Assembly: GCF_947503385.1 (NCBI RefSeq)
Contig: NZ_CANNDO010000004.1
Coordinates: 334,286 to 398,285, forward strand
DNA length: 64,000 nt
Source of the DNA: an uncultured Tateyamaria sp.
GTDB taxonomy: Bacteria; Pseudomonadota; Alphaproteobacteria; Rhodobacterales; Rhodobacteraceae
Direction: 5' to 3'
In this document: positions 15,592 through 23,557 of the stretch, piece after piece
How the letters are laid out: each line of letters opens with the position of its first letter
How positions within the stretch are numbered: position 1 is the first letter of the stretch
Position numbers and translations under genes: made by a program
The notes under the pieces: model-generated
Databases searched by the model: none
The model's input: the letters and a program-made list of their open reading frames with translations, nothing else
Told to the model about the DNA's origin: nothing

Positions 15592-15618
15592 GGGCCGCCC
15601 CGCGGCGCGGGGCGGCCC
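15592..15618 (-). terminator. GC hairpin between tctC and tctB
   Basis: A perfect 11-bp stem (GGGCCGCCCCG / CGGGGCGGCCC) with a 5-nt loop lies between the tctC stop and the tctB ribosome binding site. It has no T-run. Such hairpins usually stabilise the upstream message or reduce read-through, giving more binding protein than membrane subunit. Confidence 0.7.
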
Positions 15619-15636
15619 CTTGTCAGCGACGCGCGC

Positions 15637-16623
15637 TTACAAAAAGCCCAGCGTTTTCATCAGATCGCCAATCACCTTCTCCTGGTTTTCCAGGAAGGCG
15701 CGGAAATCGTCACCATTGTTGTGGATATTGACCCAACCGTTGCGCGCCCGGACTTCTTCCCATTCGGGCGTGTCATACATTTGCGTCAGCGCGGTCTGGA
15801 ACTTGCCCAATTGCGCATCCGACACGCCCGGTGCGGCAAAGAACCCGCGCCAGTTCACAAACGTGGTGTCGATGCCCTGTTCCTTCATCGTGGGGGCATC
15901 GGCAAAGGCGTCCACACGTTCGTCCGCCGTCACGCCAAGGATGCGCACCTCGCCCTGCTGGGCCAGCGCCACCGCCTCGGAAAAGCCCGTGGACAGCGCC
16001 TTGATCTCGCCCGACAGCAGACCGGCCATCGCCGCGCCGCCCGCGTCATAGGGGATGTAGTTAAAGGCCGTCGGGTCCTCGCCCGCCGCCTGCATCGCCA
16101 TCGCCGCCACAAGGTGGTCCATGCCACCGGGCACCGATCCGCCACCAATGGCAAAGCCGCTGGCATCGGCGCGATAGGCCGCCAGCAGGTCGTCCATCGA
16201 CTGCAATTCACTGTCCGAATTCACGACAAGGGCCGCATAGTCACCGATGGTGCCAGCCACCAGCGTCAGGTCACGGAACGACTGCGGAAACACGCCTGTC
16301 AGCGACCGGATGACGATGGGGGTCGAATTGACCATCATCGTGTTTTCCAGCGATGCGGCGTTTTCGATCAGGTGGGCAATGGCCACCCCGCCGCCGCCAC
16401 CGGACATGTTCTCGTAGCTGGCCGACCCGACAAGGCCCGCACCGGTCAGCGCCTCGCCCGTGCCGCGCGCGGTCCCGTCCCAGCCGCCACCGGCACCGCC
16501 GGGGATCAAAAAGTGTACGTCGTCCAGCACCTGATGCCCGTCCGCCTGCGCGATGCCGCCAAAGGCCAAGGTTGCTGTTGCAGCCGCGATAGCAACGCGG
16601 CGTGTCCACCCAAAGGTGTTCAT
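15637..16623 (-). CDS. tctC: Tripartite tricarboxylate transporter substrate-binding protein TctC
   Basis: A 328-residue periplasmic binding protein. The signal peptide covers about residues 1-27 (RRVAIAAATATLAFGGIAQA, cut before DGHQ). The mature part has the two-lobe TctC features FLIPGGAGGGWDGTARGTGE and FAIGGGSVPGGMDHLVA. It binds the organic acid and presents it to TctAB. The ATG at 16623 has GGGAGG about 8 nt upstream; the longer frame is not coding. It is first in the operon running to citryl-CoA lyase. Confidence 0.9.
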   Translation of the reverse strand: MNTFGWTRRVAIAAATATLAFGGIAQADGHQVLDDVHFLIPGGAGGGWDGTARGTGEALTGAGLVGSASYENMSGGGGGVAIAHLIENAASLENTMMVNSTPIVIRSLTGVFPQSFRDLTLVAGTIGDYAALVVNSDSELQSMDDLLAAYRADASGFAIGGGSVPGGMDHLVAAMAMQAAGEDPTAFNYIPYDAGGAAMAGLLSGEIKALSTGFSEAVALAQQGEVRILGVTADERVDAFADAPTMKEQGIDTTFVNWRGFFAAPGVSDAQLGKFQTALTQMYDTPEWEEVRARNGWVNIHNNGDDFRAFLENQEKVIGDLMKTLGFL

Positions 16624-16902
16624 ATGGTAATCCTCCCAATTGACAGGCGGGCGTTTTGCGCCCGCTCGTTCCGCGACTATAGGAACGGGATCAGGGGCTG
16701 ACACGCAAAAAATGTATTTGCCCGGAAACGCCCCGCCGCAGAGGTCGCCACACCACCCGCGCGCCATGGCGATCAGCACCGCCTTTGACCGGCGCGGCGC
16801 GCGCCATTTGGCTCCAGCGGGGCGCAAAAAGCCCGGACGGGGACCCACAGGCCGCGCATATCGCGCGACAGACGCCACCCCGCGGCGCTGCGCGTCCCGC
16901 CG

Positions 16903-17586
16903 TCAGGCCGCGCCGAACATATCCGCAAAGGCCTGCGTGCCTTTCTGCGTCACACGCACCACCCGTTGGCCGGGCACCCGCACCATCCAGCCATCTTCTT
17001 CCATCCGGCCCAGCATTGCGCGCCCCAAGGCACCGGCCAGATGACTGCGCCGTTCGCTCCAATCGAGGCAGGACCGGCACAGCGGCGCGCGTGATTGCGC
17101 CAAACCGGCCACATCTATGCCAAAGCCGCGCGCAAATTCCGCCCCGCTGCCGGTCAGCGTCACGTCCTCCGCGTCCTCGGCCAGCAATCCCCGCGCAACC
17201 ATGCTGCGGAACATCTGTACGCCCATGCGCCCGGCAAGGTGGTTGTAGCACACCCGCGCCTCGCGCATCTGTGCATCCCGCGGTCCCGTACGCACCCGTT
17301 TAAGGCCGCGCCCCTCGGCCAGCCCCATCAGCGCCTCCAGCACCGCCGCCACATCTGCATCCGCCAGTTGGAAATATTTGTGCCGCCCCTCTTTGCGCGG
17401 GCGGATCAGTTCGGCCTCGGTCAGCTTGGACAAATGGCCGCTTGCCGTGGGCAGCGCCACGCCTGCCCCTTCGGCCAGTTCCGACGCGGTCAGCGCCCGC
17501 CCGTCCATCAGGGCCGTCAGGATATTGGCACGCGCCGGATCACCGATCAGCGACGCGATATGCGAGATGTCTGGACCTTCTTTCAT
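16903..17586 (-). CDS. ArsR-family winged-helix regulator
   Basis: A 227-residue transcription factor. Residues 5-75 form an ArsR-type winged helix (IASLIGDPARANILTALMDG, LTASELAEGAGVALPTASGH). The C-terminal 130 residues are an extension common in this subfamily and include APLCRSCLDWSERRSHLAGA, with two Cys that could sense a metal or thiol. It is divergent from the NIPSNAP gene 70 bp away and lies upstream of tctC on the same strand, so it may control either. Its ligand is unknown. Confidence 0.85.
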   Translation of the reverse strand: MKEGPDISHIASLIGDPARANILTALMDGRALTASELAEGAGVALPTASGHLSKLTEAELIRPRKEGRHKYFQLADADVAAVLEALMGLAEGRGLKRVRTGPRDAQMREARVCYNHLAGRMGVQMFRSMVARGLLAEDAEDVTLTGSGAEFARGFGIDVAGLAQSRAPLCRSCLDWSERRSHLAGALGRAMLGRMEEDGWMVRVPGQRVVRVTQKGTQAFADMFGAA

Positions 17587-17656
17587 AGTTTGATCGTAGC
17601 CGAAGCGTTCGCGCCCGTCAAAGTGCTAACCGGTGTCCAGCACGAAAGGACACACC

Positions 17657-17974
17657 ATGCTGACTTGCATCATCCAGTACCAGATCGACCCCACCAAACG
17701 CGCGGCCTTTGCCGAATACGGACAGCGCTGGGGCACGGCAATCCCGCGATGCGGTGCCGACCTCGTGGGGTATTTCGCCCCGCATGAAGGGTCCTCCACG
17801 CTGGCCTACGGCATCTACCATATCCAAAGCCTCGCCGCCTACGAGGCCTACCGCGCCCGCTTGGCCGCAGACCCCCTCGGACGCGAGAACTACTTGTTTG
17901 CGCAATCAGAGAAATTCATTCTCAAGGAAGACCGGACATGGCTCCGGTCCGTCACAACCGGAGGCACCCCATGA
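17657..17974 (+). CDS. NIPSNAP-family small protein
   Basis: A 105-residue dimeric alpha-beta barrel-type protein: MLTCIIQYQIDPTKRAAF, YFAPHEGSSTLAYGIYHI and AYEAYRARLAADP fit the NIPSNAP pattern. The function is not well known; relatives may bind small ligands or act like ABM proteins. AAAGGA lies 8 nt before the ATG at 17657. Its stop overlaps the start of the ABM gene (ATGA), and the ArsR regulator is divergent, so regulation of this pair by ArsR is likely. Confidence 0.8.
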   Translation: MLTCIIQYQIDPTKRAAFAEYGQRWGTAIPRCGADLVGYFAPHEGSSTLAYGIYHIQSLAAYEAYRARLAADPLGRENYLFAQSEKFILKEDRTWLRSVTTGGTP

Positions 17975-18318
17975 TCGCCGTTATTTTCGAGGTTTGGCCC
18001 AAGGACGGCCACCGCGACCCCTATTTGCGGCGCGCCGCAGCGCTCAAGGCGCATCTTGCCGACATCCCCGGCTTTATCTCCGTCGAACGGTTCGAAAGCC
18101 TCGCAGAGCCGGGCAAACTTCTGTCGCTGTCGTTCTGGGAGGACGAGGCCGCGCTGGAACATTGGCGCAAACTGCCCGAACACCGCGATGCGCAGACCGC
18201 AGGCCGCGGGGTGCATTTCGACGACTACCGCCTGCGCGTGGCAGGCGTGATCCGCGACTACGGCATGACCCAGCGCGCCGAGGCCCCCGCCGACAGCCGC
18301 GCGCTGCACGATGGCTGA
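17971..18318 (+). CDS. Antibiotic-biosynthesis-monooxygenase (ABM) domain protein
   Basis: A 115-residue ferredoxin-like-fold protein: IAVIFEVWPKDGHRDPYLRR, IPGFISVERFESLAEPGKLL and SFWEDEAALEHWRKLPEHR are typical of ABM/YgiN-like proteins. These act as small oxygenases or heme-related enzymes, and the actual substrate is unknown. It overlaps the NIPSNAP gene by 4 bp, giving a two-gene operon of related folds. Confidence 0.82.
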   Translation: MIAVIFEVWPKDGHRDPYLRRAAALKAHLADIPGFISVERFESLAEPGKLLSLSFWEDEAALEHWRKLPEHRDAQTAGRGVHFDDYRLRVAGVIRDYGMTQRAEAPADSRALHDG

Positions 18319-18426
18319 GCGGCCGGGATGGGATTTGCGGCGCGTCTGCGCGTGGCCGGAACGGGCCAAAGTCTTAACACAAGGTAAAGCCGCCTCTGTA
18401 ACCCCTTGATTTTTCGTGCGCGCACT

Positions 18427-18447
18427 GGTGTCCCACGCTGGGACACC
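18427..18447. promoter_or_regulatory. Inverted repeat upstream of EamA gene
   Basis: GGTGTCCC and GGGACACC flank a 5-nt loop, 38 bp upstream of the ATG at 18485. It may be an operator or a hairpin ending the previous transcript. Confidence 0.35.
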
Positions 18448-18484
18448 CATGGACAACGTCCATTCTTTCCGCGAGGGTCCGCCC

Positions 18485-19402
18485 ATGACCACCACCCCCC
18501 AAATCACCGCCGCAAGCTGGCTTATGGTGGCCACGCTGGGCCTGACATGGGGTGGCACTTTCCTCGTGACCGAACTGGCCCTCGAAGGGCTCAGCCCGTT
18601 CTGGCTGGCAGCCGGTCGGATCGTTTTTGCCGCCGTCCTGATGGTGGCGATCTGGGCCGCGATGGGCCTGCGCCTTTTCATCACAATGCCCACACGCAGG
18701 CACCTGACGGCGCTGGCCACGATCGGCGCGCTCAGCTCGGCTGTGCCGTTTATTCTGCTCGCCTGGGGCCAGCAATTCGTGACCTCCGGCTTTGCTGGCG
18801 TCTCTATGGCCTCGGTCGCCCTGATCGTGCTGCCGCTGGCCCATTTTCTTGTGCCCGGAGAGCGCCTCACATGGCGCAAAACGCTGGGGTTCCTGATCGG
18901 CTTTGCCGGGGTCTGCGTGCTGCTGGGCGGTCAGGCGTTCGAGGCGACAGGGACCACGATGGAACCCTTTGGTCGCGCCGCCTGCATCGGGGCGGCCTGC
19001 TGCTACGGCGTGTCCTCGATCCTGATGCGCCGCTTGCCCGCCATTGACCCCATCGGGCTGGCCACCATGCTGTTGCTGATCGCCGCCGCCATCGTGCTGC
19101 CCGCCGCGTGGATCGTCGAAGGCCCGCCGCCCCTGCCCGACACGCGCACCCTGATCATCCTTGCCTTTCTTGGCCTGATCCCGACGGCTGCCGCGAATTT
19201 CCTGCGGGTTCTGGTGATCCGCAGCGCAGGCCCGGTGTTTATGTCCCTGACCAATTATCAAGTGCCGGTCTGGTCCGTCGTGCTCGGCGCGCTGGTGCTG
19301 TCGGAGCCGCTGCCCGGCTCGCTCCTCTGGGCGCTGGTGCTGATCCTATCCGGCGTTGGCCTCAGCCAATACGGCGCGTTCCGCCGCCTGTTCAGCCGCT
19401 AG
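18485..19402 (+). CDS. EamA/DMT-family transporter
   Basis: A 305-residue inner-membrane protein with about ten hydrophobic segments in two EamA repeats ([17 protein letters not shown] in the first; [17 protein letters not shown] starting the second). Members export amino acids or other metabolites. The ATG at 18485 has GAGGG upstream; one at 18449 would add 12 residues. It is convergent with glmM, their 3' ends overlapping by 4 bp. The substrate is unknown. Confidence 0.85.
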   Translation: MTTTPQITAASWLMVATLGLTWGGTFLVTELALEGLSPFWLAAGRIVFAAVLMVAIWAAMGLRLFITMPTRRHLTALATIGALSSAVPFILLAWGQQFVTSGFAGVSMASVALIVLPLAHFLVPGERLTWRKTLGFLIGFAGVCVLLGGQAFEATGTTMEPFGRAACIGAACCYGVSSILMRRLPAIDPIGLATMLLLIAAAIVLPAAWIVEGPPPLPDTRTLIILAFLGLIPTAAANFLRVLVIRSAGPVFMSLTNYQVPVWSVVLGALVLSEPLPGSLLWALVLILSGVGLSQYGAFRRLFSR

Positions 19403-20745
19403 ACCGACACGGCATCCTGCACCGCCTGCACCACGTGATCGACGCTTGCCTCAAGCACGGCGGCATCCTCGCTTTCCGCCATCACGCGGATCAGCGGCTC
19501 GGTCCCCGATTTACGGATCAAGAGCCGCCCATTGCCGTCCAACTGCCCCTCCGCCTCTGCAATCGCGGATTTGACGCTGTCCAAGTCCAGCGGGGCCTGC
19601 CCTGCGGAAAAACGGACATTCTTGAGCAATTGCGGCACCGGGTCAAAGACATGCAGCACCTCGCTCGCGCGCTTGCCGGTCTGCACCAGTTCCGCCAGAA
19701 ACTGCAAACCCGCCAGCAGGCCGTCGCCGGTGGTGGCATAGTCAGTCATCACGATATGCCCCGACTGCTCTCCGCCCAGATTGAAGCCGCCCGTGCGCAT
19801 CCGCTCCACCACGTATCGGTCCCCGACAGAAGTCCGTTCAAGGCTCAATCCGCGCTCCTGAAGAAACCGCTCAAGCCCGAGGTTCGACATGACCGTCGCC
19901 ACCAAGGCGTCGCCCTTCAGGCGGCCTTCCTCGGCCCAGCGGGCGGCCATCAGGCCCATGAACTGATCGCCATTGCCGACATTGCCGTTCTCATCCAGCA
20001 AGATAACGCGATCCGCGTCGCCATCAAGGCAAATGCCCACATCGGCCCCATGCGCCACCACGGCTTCAGCGGCGGTCTGGGGGTGTGTCGACCCGCAGCC
20101 CTGGTTGATGTTGTGCCCGTTCGGGGCCACGCCAACCGGGATCACGGTTGCGCCCAGTTCCCACAGCGCCTCGGGTGCCACGCGGTAGGCCGCGCCGTTG
20201 GCGCAATCCACAACCACCTTGAGGCCATCAAGGCGCATGGCCCGCGGAAAAGACGATTTCACCCGCTCGATATACCGAAAACGGCCATCATCAATTCGCT
20301 TGGCCCGCCCAATCTCGCGCGATGGCACAGGGTCCACCCCGTCCGCGACAAGCCGCTCAATCTCGGCCTCTGCCGCGTCGCTGAGCTTGAAGCCATCAGG
20401 CCCAAAGAACTTGATCCCATTGTCTTCGGCCGGGTTGTGGCTGGCAGAGATCATGACGCCCAGATCGGCACGCATCGACCGCGTCAACAGACCCACGGCA
20501 GGTGTCGGCACAGGTCCCAGCAACAGCACGTTCATACCGGTGCTGGTCAATCCCGCCGTCAACGCGTTCTCAAACATGTAACCGGACAGGCGCGTGTCCT
20601 TGCCGATCACCACCCGGTGCACGCTGTCGCCATCGCGCCGAAAGTACCGCCCGACCGCTGCACCGATGCGCAGGGCCATCTCCACCGTCATCGGGGCGAT
20701 ATTGGCTATGCCACGTACCCCATCGGTCCCAAAGAGCTTTGTCAT
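19399..20745 (-). CDS. glmM: Phosphoglucosamine mutase GlmM
   Basis: A 448-residue enzyme converting glucosamine-6-phosphate to glucosamine-1-phosphate for peptidoglycan and lipopolysaccharide precursors. The phosphoserine loop is ISASHNP with Ser102, the metal loop is DGDADR and the sugar-specificity loop is GGEQSGH. The C-terminal phosphate site is [12 protein letters not shown]. Length is normal. The ATG at 20745 overlaps the folP stop (ATGA) and starts [12 protein letters not shown], the classic beginning. It is the last gene of folB-folP-glmM. Confidence 0.97.
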   Translation of the reverse strand: MTKLFGTDGVRGIANIAPMTVEMALRIGAAVGRYFRRDGDSVHRVVIGKDTRLSGYMFENALTAGLTSTGMNVLLLGPVPTPAVGLLTRSMRADLGVMISASHNPAEDNGIKFFGPDGFKLSDAAEAEIERLVADGVDPVPSREIGRAKRIDDGRFRYIERVKSSFPRAMRLDGLKVVVDCANGAAYRVAPEALWELGATVIPVGVAPNGHNINQGCGSTHPQTAAEAVVAHGADVGICLDGDADRVILLDENGNVGNGDQFMGLMAARWAEEGRLKGDALVATVMSNLGLERFLQERGLSLERTSVGDRYVVERMRTGGFNLGGEQSGHIVMTDYATTGDGLLAGLQFLAELVQTGKRASEVLHVFDPVPQLLKNVRFSAGQAPLDLDSVKSAIAEAEGQLDGNGRLLIRKSGTEPLIRVMAESEDAAVLEASVDHVVQAVQDAVSV

Positions 20746-21725
20746 GTTTCGGGACTTGCCACAGACGCCCGCCAAAGCGCAATGGCCTGCGCGTGCTCGG
20801 CGACATCGTGCACGCGCAACATCTGCACCCCTTGCGCCAACGCCGCCAGCGCCACACCCACAGACCCCGGCGCCCGGTCCTGCGCACGCGGCGCATGACC
20901 CAGCGTGCCGATAAACCGCTTGCGCGACGCGCCCAGCAACACAGGCACACCCAGCCCGTGAAACAGGCTGATCCGGTTCAAGAGCGTCAGGTTGTGATCC
21001 AGCGTTTTGCCAAAGCCGATGCCGGGGTCGGCGATGATGTCTGCGCGGGCAATTCCTGCGGCCTCCAACGCGGCGATCCGTTCAAGCAGAAAATCATAAA
21101 CGTCCAGCAACACGTTCTGGTAGCTGGGATTTTCCTGCATCGTTTGCGGATCACCTTGCGCGTGCATCACGCACACCGGCACATGACGCGCCGCACAAAG
21201 CGGCGCAAGTGCCGCATCAAAGGTGAAACCCGAAACGTCGTTCACAAGCCGCGCGCCCGCATCCAGCGCGGCCTCCGCCACGGCCGCCTTGCGCGTGTCG
21301 ACAGAGATGGGCACCCGGGCATCCGCAGCGCACAGGGCGGCAATCACCGGGGCGGTGCGACGGATTTCTTCGCCTGCCGGAACGGGCGCGGCACCGGGCC
21401 GGGTGGATTCGCCGCCCACGTCGATGATTGTTGCACCTGCGGCGATCATATCCCCGGCATGGGTTACGGCTGCGGACACATCATCATGCCGTCCACCATC
21501 GGAAAAGCTATCGGGCGTGACATTCAGAATGCCCATGATTTCAGGCACTTCCGCCCCTGCACCAAAGCGGTTCAGGACGCTCTGATCCACGTCGCCCACT
21601 GGCAGGATCTGCGGCGCGTTCTCGCGGGACAGCACTTCGACATGTGTGAACCAGCCAAAGCCAAAGGGGACGGCGTCATCCGGTCGCGCAGGGCCTGCCT
21701 GCATCAACGGGCGAACGTAGCGCAT
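20742..21725 (-). CDS. folP: Dihydropteroate synthase FolP
   Basis: A 327-residue enzyme joining p-aminobenzoate to dihydropterin pyrophosphate in folate synthesis. Signatures are [26 protein letters not shown] and the later [11 protein letters not shown]. It has about 60 extra N-terminal residues before the barrel ([14 protein letters not shown]), as often seen in alphaproteobacteria. The ATG at 21725 shares a TGATG overlap with the folB stop, so the two are translationally coupled. Confidence 0.95.
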   Translation of the reverse strand: MRYVRPLMQAGPARPDDAVPFGFGWFTHVEVLSRENAPQILPVGDVDQSVLNRFGAGAEVPEIMGILNVTPDSFSDGGRHDDVSAAVTHAGDMIAAGATIIDVGGESTRPGAAPVPAGEEIRRTAPVIAALCAADARVPISVDTRKAAVAEAALDAGARLVNDVSGFTFDAALAPLCAARHVPVCVMHAQGDPQTMQENPSYQNVLLDVYDFLLERIAALEAAGIARADIIADPGIGFGKTLDHNLTLLNRISLFHGLGVPVLLGASRKRFIGTLGHAPRAQDRAPGSVGVALAALAQGVQMLRVHDVAEHAQAIALWRASVASPET

Positions 21726-22654
21726 CACATCCGAACTTGGTCGACCGGCATGTGACGCAGCGCCACCGGAGCCTCAACCGGGCCGTCATCGCCGATCACC
21801 AACATCTCACGCGCATCGAACGTGGCGGCAAACCACGACGCCAGCGCCACCGCATCCGCACCTTTGGCAGAGGGGCCATCGACGGCATCAAGGACCACCT
21901 TTGACGGAGCCCACACACAAATCTGGCCGTTGCGCATGGCCCAATCCAATTCGGTTCGCGTGTCCACCACCTTGCAGCGCCCGTCCCGTGCGGCCAGCAC
22001 CCATGCGTTTTGCTCAATCGCCAGCAGGTCGATGCGGCGCTGCGCAAGCGGATGACTTGCCTGTGGCGCATCCGTGTCATCCGGACCCACGCAGAAAATC
22101 AGGGGACGGCCCATCGCCTCTAACTGGTCAATCCAGCCGTTCAGGTTGGGCGACGCAATGGCTGCGTTCGACAAGAAGACCAGTTCGGGATGCGGCGTGT
22201 CCTCTTCCAGCGTCTCTGTGGACACGAGACCGGCGGCAACACGCGCCCGCACAATCTCGACCCCCAGCGCGCCGGGACCTCGGTCCAGCTTTTCGATGCG
22301 GACAAAGACGCGCATGGCCTGCGGTTCAAGCAGGATGCGATCCGCCACGCGTTCCGCCAGAGTTTCCAGCAGGTTCAAACGCTCTTCCGCCAGTGCAAAG
22401 CTGATCGCCTCAGTCACCTTGTCGTAGCTTAGGATGCGGTCCACATCATCGTCCAGCGCATCGGCCAGCGGGCGCACCTCGACCACAATGTTGAAACAGA
22501 TGCGCTGCGTGACGCCGCGTTCCGCCTGAAACGCGCCGATTTCAACCTCGACCACGTGATCACGGACCGAAATCCGGTCAAGCGGTGTGTCGGACGCCGT
22601 GGCCGCCGACCGTTCAGAGGGGTGGGAGAAGGCGAGGTGGATTTCAGAGGGCAT
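21725..22654 (-). CDS. folB: Dihydroneopterin aldolase FolB with C-terminal kinase-like extension
   Basis: A 309-residue protein; ordinary FolB is about 120. Residues 25-145 form the aldolase (DRISVRDHVVEVEIGAF, ILSYDKVTEAI, LLETLAERVADRIL). Residues 150-309 form a second domain. Its RRIDLLAIEQNAWVLAA, ICVWAPSKVVLDA and SWFAATFDAREMLVIGDD segments resemble the end of uridylate kinase-like amino-acid-kinase proteins found near one-carbon and cofactor genes. The extension lacks an obvious GxG phosphate loop. It heads folB-folP-glmM. The aldolase call is firm; the extension call is a pattern judgement. Confidence 0.88.
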   Translation of the reverse strand: MPSEIHLAFSHPSERSAATASDTPLDRISVRDHVVEVEIGAFQAERGVTQRICFNIVVEVRPLADALDDDVDRILSYDKVTEAISFALAEERLNLLETLAERVADRILLEPQAMRVFVRIEKLDRGPGALGVEIVRARVAAGLVSTETLEEDTPHPELVFLSNAAIASPNLNGWIDQLEAMGRPLIFCVGPDDTDAPQASHPLAQRRIDLLAIEQNAWVLAARDGRCKVVDTRTELDWAMRNGQICVWAPSKVVLDAVDGPSAKGADAVALASWFAATFDAREMLVIGDDGPVEAPVALRHMPVDQVRM

Positions 22655-22754
22655 CGGCGCAGTCCAAAGCTTGGTTCCGCGTCCTTCTACCGTCCGGACG
22701 CATCACGCAACAGGGCCAAACGCGGCCCCGCAGACGCCGATTGCGGCATTGCGC

Positions 22755-23405
22755 CTAGTTGTTGGATGCCGTGCGGAACGTGTGACGATAGAACCGGTGC
22801 ACGCCGATCGACGCCGTGTGGGTGTAGACCCTGCTCCAGCGTGGACGCACGGCGGTGGTGTGATAATGGGTGGCCCCTTCGGTCAGTTCCGGCGCGCGGC
22901 CGTCCAGCACGGCGCGGGCAATCTTTGACACCCTGTCCCATGCGCGCGGTTCGCTGATCCGTTCGGGATAGCCATCGCAGGTATAGGTGAACTGGCACTG
23001 GTACTTGCGCCCGGTGCCCTGATTGATCACGCCGCAGACATTGCCGGGAAAGCGCGCGCTTTTGACCCGGTTCATGATGACCTCGGCCACGGCAAACTGC
23101 CCTTTGACCGTTTCACCGCGGGCTTCAAAATAAAGTGCTTCGCTCAGGCAACGCCAATGGGCATTGCCGGACGCCTTGGGCTGCGCGTCGACCCAACTGC
23201 GCGACAGTTGCACAGGGCCATCGGCTGCAACGGCGGGTTCGGTCAGCATGGATTGCAATCGGTCAAGGGGGACAGCCCGCAAGCCCCGCTCTTCTACGGC
23301 GCGCAAGGTGTCGCCTGTCGGCTTTGACGTCTCCGCCAGTGCAGTGGTCACAGAAGCCACAACCCACGCCGCAATAAAACCGGCACTCACAAAAATTCCA
23401 CGCAT
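22755..23405 (-). CDS. SleB-like cell wall hydrolase
   Basis: A 216-residue exported protein. The signal peptide spans about residues 1-24 (SAGFIAAWVVASVTTALA). The SleB/hydrolase_2 domain follows: LSEALYFEARGE with the catalytic Glu, GQFAVAEVIMNRV, FPGNVCGVINQG and ATHYHTTAVRPRW. It should cleave peptidoglycan in the periplasm. The ATG at 23405 gives a complete signal peptide, so the upstream frame to 23912 is not used. Confidence 0.88.
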   Translation of the reverse strand: MRGIFVSAGFIAAWVVASVTTALAETSKPTGDTLRAVEERGLRAVPLDRLQSMLTEPAVAADGPVQLSRSWVDAQPKASGNAHWRCLSEALYFEARGETVKGQFAVAEVIMNRVKSARFPGNVCGVINQGTGRKYQCQFTYTCDGYPERISEPRAWDRVSKIARAVLDGRAPELTEGATHYHTTAVRPRWSRVYTHTASIGVHRFYRHTFRTASNN

Positions 23406-23557
23406 CCCACGCCCCCAGGCAAGTACAAACCCGGCGGATTTAGTTAAAAAAAACGCGGACGTCCAGTTTTTGGGCTGCGGTGGCGCTGCATAGCCGGTTT
23501 GCACAACCGAGGGCTGCATGGCGCAGACCGCATATCCGGTGCGACACCGCGCCCGCG

